Part shown: positions 24,274-32,900 of the stretch, in pieces
Position numbering within the stretch: the first letter of the stretch is position 1
How the letters are laid out: the number at the start of each line of letters is the position of its first letter
Assembly: GCA_012966015.1 (NCBI GenBank)
Contig: DTRI01000131.1
Location: 1 to 35,375, forward strand
Direction of reading: 5' to 3'
From: Flavobacteriales bacterium
Lineage (GTDB): Bacteria > Bacteroidota > Bacteroidia > NORP154
Length of the DNA stretch: 35,375 nt
Made by a program: the position numbers and the translations under genes
The notes under the pieces: generated by a model
What the model was told of the DNA's origin: nothing
Databases searched by the model: none
Seen by the model: only the letters and a program-made list of their open reading frames with translations

Positions 24274-25554
24274 TTACCACTCTTCGGAGTACAGCGGAAA
24301 TTCGGTCATGAGTTCATTCACTTTCTTTCCCACGGCTTCTATAATGCTCTCATTTTCATGATCTACAAGAATTTCGTCAATCATGTTAACGATATCCACC
24401 ATGTGATTTTCTTTTAGCCCGCGCGTGGTTACTGCGGGTGTGCCAATTCTTATTCCTGAAGTAACAAAGGGCGATTGATCATCAAAAGGGACCATGTTCT
24501 TGTTCAATGTTATCTCTGCCTTTACCAGCGCCTCTTCGGCCTGTTTGCCTGTAAGTCCCTTGGATCTCATATCTATGAGCATACAGTGATTATCCGTTCC
24601 CTTCGATATGATGTCATAACCCTTTTCCAAAAATGAGTCAGCCATTGCCTGGGCATTGCTTATCACTTGCTTGCAATAGGTGGTGTACCCGTCAGTCAAT
24701 GCTTCTCCAAAGGCAATTGCCTTGGCGGCTATTACATGCTCTAAGGGCCCGCCCTGTGTTCCGGGAAATACGCCAGAATCCAGAATAGCAGACATCATTC
24801 TAATCTTGCCTTTTGGAGTTGTCAACCCCCAGGGATTTTCAAAATTCTCTCCCATCATGATCATGCCTCCCCTTGGGCCCCGTAGGGTTTTGTGCGTGGT
24901 AGTGGTGATGATATGGCAGTGGGGTAGTGGGTCGTTCAAAAGTTTTGTGGCTATGAGGCCCGCAGGGTGCGCGATATCAGCCATTAGCAGGCATCCAACT
25001 TTATCGGCAATTTCCCGCATTCTGGCATAGTCCCAATCTCTCGAGTATGCAGATGCACCAGCAACAATCAGTTTTGGTTGTTCGCTTACAGCAGTTTTCT
25101 CCATGATATCATAATCGATCCTGCCGGTTTCCTTTTGCACATCGTAGAAAACAGGGTTATAGAGCTTACCGGAAAAATTAACTGTAGAGCCATGGGTAAG
25201 GTGGCCACCGTGAGATAGATTAAACCCCAATAGTTTGTCACCCGGCTTTAGAACTGCAAGCATCACTGCTGCATTGGCCTGGGCTCCGGAATGCGGTTGA
25301 ACATTTACCCATTCCGCTCCAAAAAGTTCCTTGGCGCGATCGATGGCGAGCTGTTCAATTTCATCAACTACTTCGCAACCACCGTAGTATCTTTTTCCCG
25401 GCAATCCTTCCGCATACTTATTGGTTAGGCAGGTTCCCATAGCCCTTATCACCTGATCACTTGCAAAGTTTTCAGAAGCGATAAGTTCAATGCCTTTCTC
25501 TTGTCGTTCCAGCTCTTTTTCAATAAGGCCAAATACAGTTTTTTCCTTTTCCAT
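24274..25554 (-). CDS. glyA: Serine hydroxymethyltransferase
   Basis: GlyA interconverts serine and glycine, charging tetrahydrofolate with a one-carbon unit. The PLP lysine is Lys222 in [14 protein letters not shown]. Other signatures are [51 protein letters not shown] and [10 protein letters not shown]. The length of 426 residues is normal. A TACATTTG box (25592-25585, minus) lies about 30 bp upstream of the ATG, but without a TTG at proper spacing; it is a possible own promoter. The gene follows the exosortase-associated cluster by 49 bp and precedes fumarylacetoacetase by 18 bp. Its one-carbon product feeds purine synthesis (purA lies further down the same strand). Confidence 0.98.
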   Translation of the reverse strand: MEKEKTVFGLIEKELERQEKGIELIASENFASDQVIRAMGTCLTNKYAEGLPGKRYYGGCEVVDEIEQLAIDRAKELFGAEWVNVQPHSGAQANAAVMLAVLKPGDKLLGFNLSHGGHLTHGSTVNFSGKLYNPVFYDVQKETGRIDYDIMEKTAVSEQPKLIVAGASAYSRDWDYARMREIADKVGCLLMADIAHPAGLIATKLLNDPLPHCHIITTTTHKTLRGPRGGMIMMGENFENPWGLTTPKGKIRMMSAILDSGVFPGTQGGPLEHVIAAKAIAFGEALTDGYTTYCKQVISNAQAMADSFLEKGYDIISKGTDNHCMLIDMRSKGLTGKQAEEALVKAEITLNKNMVPFDDQSPFVTSGIRIGTPAVTTRGLKENHMVDIVNMIDEILVDHENESIIEAVGKKVNELMTEFPLYSEEW

Positions 25555-25603
25555 TGATAAATAATAGACAATTTAATATGGAAGCAAATGTAAGAACTTA
25601 GTT

Positions 25604-26074
25604 CTATGAATTGGAGCTTTTCGCAAGCTTAAATGCTGGAATCAGCGCCATTAGCGGAATGGGCGATGTAAGAAACCCCATGGCAAAACGGGAAAGACGA
25701 TATCCTTCTTTTGGAAAGCCAATAAGGCTGCCTCCCATGTACAATATAAATGAAATGCATATAACCCCAACAAAGAGGTAGATGGTGTACATAATGTACT
25801 TTTCCCTCTTAAATATTAGATGGAGAACTGAAATGGTAGCCAGAAAATAAAGAATGGTTGACAATATGGTCATGCCCCATTTTAACCACATAAGATCATC
25901 ATAATTCCATGAAAGAAGCATAGAGAGCTTATCCGACATTAATGATAATTCAGTTTTGTAGTATAGATAGTGCAGATGATGGTTTACATTTTCGAACAGG
26001 AATTGTTCGACATAACCCAGCATTATAATAAAGAGAACAGCTGTTCCTAGAAATATTTCTTTGACTTTGGTCAT
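25604..26074 (-). CDS. Four-helix membrane protein next to exosortase (probable exosortase-associated partner)
   Basis: A 156-residue protein with four predicted transmembrane helices, at about residues 8-26, 66-88, 94-118 and 130-150. A conserved-looking loop GGSLIGFPKEGYRLSRFAMGF lies before the last helix, and an outside loop of about 35 residues follows helix 1. I do not recognise a catalytic motif. It begins 29 bp after the exosortase stop codon. Bacteroidota exosortases (XrtF, XrtX and others) are typically paired with a dedicated small membrane protein, so this is most likely that partner. That assignment rests on context, size and topology rather than on a sequence motif. Confidence 0.6.
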   Translation of the reverse strand: MTKVKEIFLGTAVLFIIMLGYVEQFLFENVNHHLHYLYYKTELSLMSDKLSMLLSWNYDDLMWLKWGMTILSTILYFLATISVLHLIFKREKYIMYTIYLFVGVICISFILYMGGSLIGFPKEGYRLSRFAMGFLTSPIPLMALIPAFKLAKSSNS

Positions 26075-26103
26075 TAATGGTATAATCTGAAGAGATGAAC
26101 CAT

Positions 26104-26670
26104 CTATTCCTTGGATTGTGACACAGCTCCAAATTTATTCACCCAAATTACCCAGAGAAGGAAAATATAAGCGTACACCGTTATGGTGAAGGTATAATGG
26201 TGATTAAAATCCAACAGCTCTGGGGCGTGGTTAGCGAGAAGACACAAAGCCACAATTCTTACCACATTAATTAAATGCACTGTAACCAAGCCTAATGGAA
26301 TGTACCATAGCTTTTTTGAGATGGGGCCAGGATAGGCGAGGATAAATCCAGCGAACAAAGCAAGCAGTGGAAGTCCGGCACAACTATCTGCAATAAATAC
26401 CCCATGAGATCCATCAATTCCCAATGTGCGAACGTTTTCGTCGAGAAATACAATTGGGATTAAGCCATAGCCAAGCAGTGATAAAATTGATTCGCAGAAC
26501 CATGTGAGGTTGCTAACCAATAACAGCTCAATTGTCTGGTTAGGGTGAATCCAAAATTGGTAAACCGTTTCCCAGGAAATGTAAAGGATTGCGCTGGTTA
26601 GGATAAACCTGAAAAGCTGCCTGTTTATCTTAATTCCCCTGATAGTAAATGACGCTTCCGTTTCCGTCAT
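26104..26670 (-). CDS. Exosortase/archaeosortase family transpeptidase (small Bacteroidota type)
   Basis: A 188-residue polytopic membrane protein with about six hydrophobic helices. The three conserved exosortase catalytic residues are present: Cys97 in IADSCAGLPLLALFAG, Arg138 in HLINVVRIVALCLL, and a His at 157 or 158 in DFNHHYTF. Exosortases are proposed to cleave a C-terminal sorting tail and transfer the protein to a surface acceptor. The protein is short, like the XrtF/XrtX-type enzymes of this phylum, and has no fused C-terminal domain. It starts 9 bp after the stop of the PID-tail protein, which is the obvious candidate substrate. A four-helix protein follows. The exact exosortase subclass was not determined. 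Confidence 0.87.
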   Translation of the reverse strand: MTETEASFTIRGIKINRQLFRFILTSAILYISWETVYQFWIHPNQTIELLLVSNLTWFCESILSLLGYGLIPIVFLDENVRTLGIDGSHGVFIADSCAGLPLLALFAGFILAYPGPISKKLWYIPLGLVTVHLINVVRIVALCLLANHAPELLDFNHHYTFTITVYAYIFLLWVIWVNKFGAVSQSKE

Positions 26671-26679
26671 GAAAGGGAT

Positions 26680-26928
26680 TTATTTTTCTTTTTTGAAGGA
26701 GCCAAGCGCTTTTTTGCCTCCATAAGCTAGGCCTGCGGCCAACAGGAAACCGATGCCACCGTCAATAGGAATACAAGGAGGTGGCCAGCATGGAGGATCG
26801 CCACCGCCACCGGGAGGCCCGGGAGGCCCAGCCGCTTGCACTTCCATGGAGCAAATGGCTAAAATAATTACCGCGAATGGGATAATAAGTTTAAGGGTGA
26901 CTCTTCTCATATCAAAAAACTTGCGCAA
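26680..26928 (-). CDS. Very small secreted protein with PID-type exosortase sorting tail
   Basis: An 82-residue protein with export and sorting signals at both ends. The N-terminal signal peptide ends around Ala32-Ala33 (MEVQA). The C terminus has the short motif PIDGG (54-58), a hydrophobic helix GFLLAAGLAYGGKKAL (60-75) and a Lys-rich tail: the three-part layout of exosortase substrates and, from memory, the PID-CTERM type. Only about 24 residues lie between the signal peptide and the PID motif. They are Gly/Pro-rich and include CWPPPC. An alternative ATG at residue 7 (26908-26910) would give a more compact signal peptide. The gene is 16 bp after the giant protein's stop codon and 9 bp before the exosortase gene. 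Confidence 0.8.
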   Translation of the reverse strand: MRKFFDMRRVTLKLIIPFAVIILAICSMEVQAAGPPGPPGGGGDPPCWPPPCIPIDGGIGFLLAAGLAYGGKKALGSFKKEK

Positions 26929-26944
26929 AGCTATACAATTTGTG

Positions 26945-29900
26945 CTAATAGATTACCTTTTCTGTGAGGCTGTTGTTTTTTGACGCTACCTTAATGAAAT
27001 AGATTCCTGTTTTTTCATTGGTAAGATTGACCCGGATGCGTTCATCTCTCACTTTCACCTCGTTGCGATTTATAACTTCTTGTCCTATTATATTAAATAC
27101 CGAAATTTTAATGGAAGTTACTTCTTTAAATCCGAAATCTATATAAATAATTCCATCTGATTGAACAATGTGAATAAGGTCTTCAAATGATTTAACCTCC
27201 TCAATTGCAATTGGAGGTGAATCCATTACGACAATAATTTGGTTAGCTGTAGCTGAGCAACCATTGCTGTCGAAAGCACTGAGTACAACTGTATAAGTTC
27301 CCACCGACAGGTACGCATGCCAAACGTCATTGGCAAATGCAGAGTCTCCATCACCAAAATCCCAGGTGTATGAAATTGCATTGGCAGAGCTATTATAAAA
27401 CTGAACGGTTGCTCCCGATGTTAGATAAGTTGTATCCATATCAACGGTAAATCCTGCACTAACTTGTATTGGATCTATTAATGTTGAATTTGCACTTTGC
27501 ATACAATTATTGGCATCTGTAATAGCGACGTCATAATTCCCATCGCCTACATTACTCAGATCTTCAGTAGTGGCTCCGTTTGACCATGCGTAAGTATAAG
27601 GTTGAGTTCCTCCAGTAACCATTAAATCAATGGAACCATCGCTGCCTCCGAAACATGAAGGATCCTGTATCTGAATTATGCTAGAGGCCAGTACCGTTGG
27701 CTCTGAAATGGTCACTGTATCCATTACAGTGGAGCAATACCCACTTGAGTTTGTGACTATTACCGTATAAGTATCCGGGCTGAGTCCTGCAGCTGTGTCA
27801 GCAGAATTTACATTCAACATGTTTCTAACTGTATCTCCATTAGAATTGAGCCATAGATAACTCCATGGTCCAGTTCCCTGGGCGGTAGCTACAACCATTC
27901 CATCACTCGCTCCATTACAAGTTATGTCAGTTGTCTGCTTGCCAAGCTCCTTGCCCACATGCAAGATGAAGCGAGGAGACAAAGCTGTGTCAGGTGTCAT
28001 AGTAAATGTGTAAGAAGGTGTTGTTCTTAGATCTGTAAATATGTTCGTTAACGTATCTTCCAGAACAACACATACGCTATTAGGTATAGTGGACAACCCA
28101 TCGATGGATATCGTATAGCTGGCAGGTGCACCTGGCCATGTCCAATCAATTTTAACTGGAATGTCAAATTCTTGGGTAAATTCCGGTAAAAAGTTCTGAT
28201 TAACATCGATTAAATCTGAAGTTAAGCTTGAAAAGCTATGCGCTAGATAGTTGAAGCTATACATATTCAATGCTTCAATCTGAGCATCGTAGCTTTCATT
28301 GGCACCCGGGTAGAAGTAGAATTCTGTGAAATCGGAAACTCCATTACCGTCAAGCGTTAATTTGAAACCTGGGGGATTTTGACCGACTTTATAAAAAGTA
28401 CTTCCACCATCAATTTTATCAGCTTCTTCTACCACTACAGCACCTGCTGCCCCATCAGCGTGTACAAACATTCCCTGCATAGATGGTATAATATCATTGT
28501 CTGCAAGTAAAGCCCTGTTTAAATTTATAAACCCACCAACTCCTCCAAGATCCGGATCATAGAGGTATGCGATTCCTGTAACGCCACCAGTGGAGGCCGC
28601 CTCATCCCAGGAAATAGCTGACGGGAATGGATTACCTATCAAACTCCAGCCGTCATCCGGATCACCAGCGCTGGGTGTTTGCGTGCAAGTAATAGATTGA
28701 GTTCCTTTGATCAAAGATCCCGTTAGCGATGTAGTAATTGACGTAGAAGCACAGGGTGGAAGACAGGTGCCAACATACATAAAATATCCTCTAATTCCTG
28801 TTCCGGAAGGAAGGACATCTGACAAATTCACTCCCACAGGCCCTGGGTCATCGTTGGCTGAATACCCATTGGAATTCGCACCACCTACCGTTTCATCATA
28901 AGTATACACGGTGGTATAATGGGGTGAGGTATGTACACCCCCTCCAACGCATGCCATTTGAATTTGTGAATTCCAGGAACCCACTGTTGGCGTTGATCCA
29001 CCAACCGGGCTTGCCAAAATTCTCCACTCAACCGTTGAAGAAATAAGTCTTTCAATGGTGAAATTACCTGAGATATCCCCTGTTCCTTTAACCTCACCAA
29101 TTCCCGCCGTTCCACTGGCAGTTGAAAGCAGGGTCAAGGTCTGAGCGCCTAACGTAAGTGTCCCGCCTTTCAGCGTAAGCGTACCGGTAGGTGATATATC
29201 AATTCCCTTGGTTAGGCTAACACCACCCGAGCTGTTGTTAATTGTTAGGTTGTTGAATGTATTAAGACCACTTCCACCAATGGTTTGCGCTGTGCTACCA
29301 GTCATTGCCAGCGTATCCGTTCCTTGGGTAAAGGTCCCGGAGTTGTTGAAGTCGCCTCCGCAATTTAGTGTGAACCCTCCGGTATTCAACGTTCCTGTAG
29401 TAATGGTCACATTACCCATTGTCGTTACTTTAGCGCCCATCGTAACTCCTGATCCGGAATTGTTGATTGTTACATGGTTAAATGTAAAGTCAGGGCCGGC
29501 ATTTAGCGTTTGTGCGCCAGTGCCATTTAAATTAAGCGTGTTTCCCGCTCCGCTTTCATATCTCCCAACCGTATTTAGTACCATGTTTCCACCTAAATTC
29601 AAGGTGCTCGCTCCCCCGTCATTCATAAATATGGCGGCGGCAAAGTTATTTGTACCATGGTTCATATCAATATTCCCGGCAACGCTTAATACGCCTGTGC
29701 CATTAACGGTTATTTGCGCTTTTCCCGTGCCGTCACCCGAACCATTCAGTTCAATATCATTGGCAACACTGAGTGCGCTGGCTGTATTGACCTCAACCTT
29801 AACATCACCAAAGCCATCACCACCATTCAGAGAAACTGAGCTGCATGAGTCTGAAATGGTACGTACTGTAACTGTGTGTGATGCCGCAATTATTACGCTA

Positions 29901-32900
29901 TCTCCGCTTCCGGGAGCTGTGCCACCAACCCAGGTGACTCCCAAATCCCAGAATCCCGAAATTGCACTGGTATAGGTACCTCCCAATACAATTGGTAAAC
30001 TGGAGGTGTCATTCGGACATAAACCAGAGGTTACAACAACCCTTATAGTGTCAGAGCCCGGAGCACCTCCCCAGGTAATGGATATTGTTGTATCACAGCA
30101 GGCACCCGTTATGGTACCTAAATTCGGGACTGGGTCTAGTATCCAATTATATAAATATCCAGCATTGTTTAAGACCGTATATGTTTTCGTATTACCAATG
30201 ATAGGATTCGCTTCCCCTATAATTGCAGAGGTAGGAAACGCGTTTACGACTACATTTAATGTTGTTGTATCGCCGGTGGACCCGCATTGTGTTGTTTCTA
30301 CAACTTTGACTCTGCCATTAGCTGTTCCAGGAGTGTCCCAGTCCACTGTAAGGGTACGGGTTCCCTGCCCGTTAAAAATAGTTCCGCCCGTTACCACCCA
30401 AACGTAAGTTGAATTGAGTGTCGGGCAGGTGTACACATCCTGGTCTCCAGTACATACAGTAGCTGGCCCAGTAATTACAGAAACAGGCGTAGCACATACA
30501 TTTCCGAATCCAAATTGGCCCAGTCCACTCATGACTGTTCTCTTTGCAGTAGGGGCAACGGCAGCTGCGTGCGTTCCATCAAATGTCCAGGGGCTAACAG
30601 CATTTGCTCTCTTCATTAAATGAGTGGAATCTACATGCACCGTATGTTCCACAAATCCGGTGCCGTTCAAATCCAGGTTATAGGTCGTGGCAACAAGTCC
30701 ATTGCCTGCAGCTAAATCCCAAAAGCCATCATTAAATGCATCAAAAACGCTGTCGAGTGCCGCGTCCTCAATTGGAAGTCCCGTATTTCCGGGATCCGTT
30801 CCGAAAAATTCTGCAGTAACTGTACCTCCGGTCAGGGCCCCAAAATTGATCGTTGCCGTATTTAAGTTGGTGGCGGTGCCAACAGGAAATATAAAATTGA
30901 TTCCCGTTGAGGTTGCTAGAATTCTCCTCTCAAAATTTCCTATCACCGTGCCAGAAGTATATGACAGCGTTCCTTCAGTTGGTGTATTTGTTCCGAGTTG
31001 TAATGCATTTACCCCCGTACTGATGTTTGCAGATGTCATGGTCAGCGTGTTATTAACTCTTACATCGTTATTCAAGGTTATTAATCCACTGCCAGTCGTG
31101 GTAAAGTTATTAAATGTCTCACCTGAGCTATTTGTTATTGCTTTGGCGCCTGCTCCGGTAAAATCAACTGTTCCAATATTTGGCGTAAATGAACCACTGT
31201 TTATCCAGTTTCCCGCGAGATCTATATTGAAACCGGTACCGGCATCCAATATTGAATTGGCACTAATGGTCAGATCGCCGAGAATTGCAATACTGGCACC
31301 CAGGGTTTTTGTAGAAGAGGAACTCGCTTCCATTTTAAGATGACCATATGTCATTGTACCAGCTACAGTTTGAGCTGAATTTAAATTGTATTCAACGGTA
31401 CTGGTTGCGCCAAGAATATCTGTAAAACCAGCTGGATAAGTAGCAGTACTGACCCTAAAAGTGGCTCCGTTGTCCACTTGTAAATTATCGCTGCTAGACT
31501 CATTCATAGCAAAGGTGCCATTGTCAAATATTCCGGATTGCACAATGATATTGCCTGTTACATTGGCATCAGTAACTGCTCCACCTAGCGTAACACCCGA
31601 TCCGGAATTGGCAAAAGTTACATGATTTAGAACAATTGACGATCCTATATCCAGGGTTTGCGCAACGCTGCCATTCATAACCAGCGTATTGTTAGTAGAG
31701 CTCGAAAAAGTTCCCAGTGTATTGAGGTTAAGGTCGCCCCCTAAATTTAAAGTGCTCTCGCCCCCGTCATTCATGCTAATGCTGGCGCCGACTGCATTAG
31801 ACGACTCTTTGAAATTCAGATCACTTCCTATAGTCAGCGTTCCCGTTCCATTAACAGTGATATTCGCACTGGCGGCTCCGCCAGCTCCCACCAGGGTAAC
31901 CTTGCCCCCAACGGTAAGTGTGCTCGCTGTATTAATTATTACACGTGCATTTCCACCTCCCGCTGTTAAGGACAGTGTTGAACAAACATCTGTTCCAGAA
32001 GTGACTGTTACAGTGTGTGAGCTTAAAATGGACACGCTGTCAGTACTTGTAGGTGGTGTTGATGGCGGTCCAACCCATGTATTCACATTATTCCAATCCC
32101 CCGAAGTTGCACTCACATAAGTTGAATTGAGATCAATACGCAACTTAGCTGTCTCAGAAGCGCACACTCCAGCGATAACAGTTACCTGAACCGTATCGAA
32201 ACCAGGAACAGCCAACCAATTTATTGATACCGTAGAGTCGCAACAAAATCCTCCAACAGTTCCCAGGCCTTCGGTTAAGCTAAAAGTATATTGGTAGCCT
32301 GTATTATTGGGTACTGTATAAATTTCTGTTGTACTTATAAATGGTGCGACATCACCCGTGATTGACGAAAATGGGAAGGTGTGTACATCTACATTAAGCG
32401 TAACCTGAGGACCAGTTATGCCACAGTAATTTGTTTCAGTAACTTTTACATTTCTACTAGGACCCCCTAAACCGCCTGGGGCCGCATCCCAATCAACAAC
32501 CAGGGTGTTTGTGCCTTGGCCGCTATTAATTGTTCCTCCATTTACTACCCAAACGATGGTAGATGTAGTGGCAGTAATTGTATAGGTTTCCTGTGAGCCA
32601 GCACAAACAGAATCCTCGCCAGCTATAACGGGATTTGGCGTAGGGCATAAATTACCCAAGCCAAATTGGGATAAGCCGCTCATGCCGGTTCTTTTAACCA
32701 AAGGGGGAGTTCCTGTTGCATGCGTCCCATCAAAAGTCCATGGGCTCACTGCGCTTGTTCGTTTCATGAGATGAGTAGAATCCTGGTGAATTGTATGCTC
32801 AACAAAACCTGTTGCTGTCAAATCCAAACTGTATCCACTTGCTACCAGCCCGTCGCCTGCAGCCAGCTCCCAAAATCCCTCGTCGAATGCGTCATAAACA

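Noticed and set aside
26680-26928. Possible lipoprotein signal (LAIC) in the small PID-tail protein.
   Set aside because: The residue before Cys is Ile rather than Gly, Ala or Ser. A normal signal-peptidase I site at VQA-A fits better.
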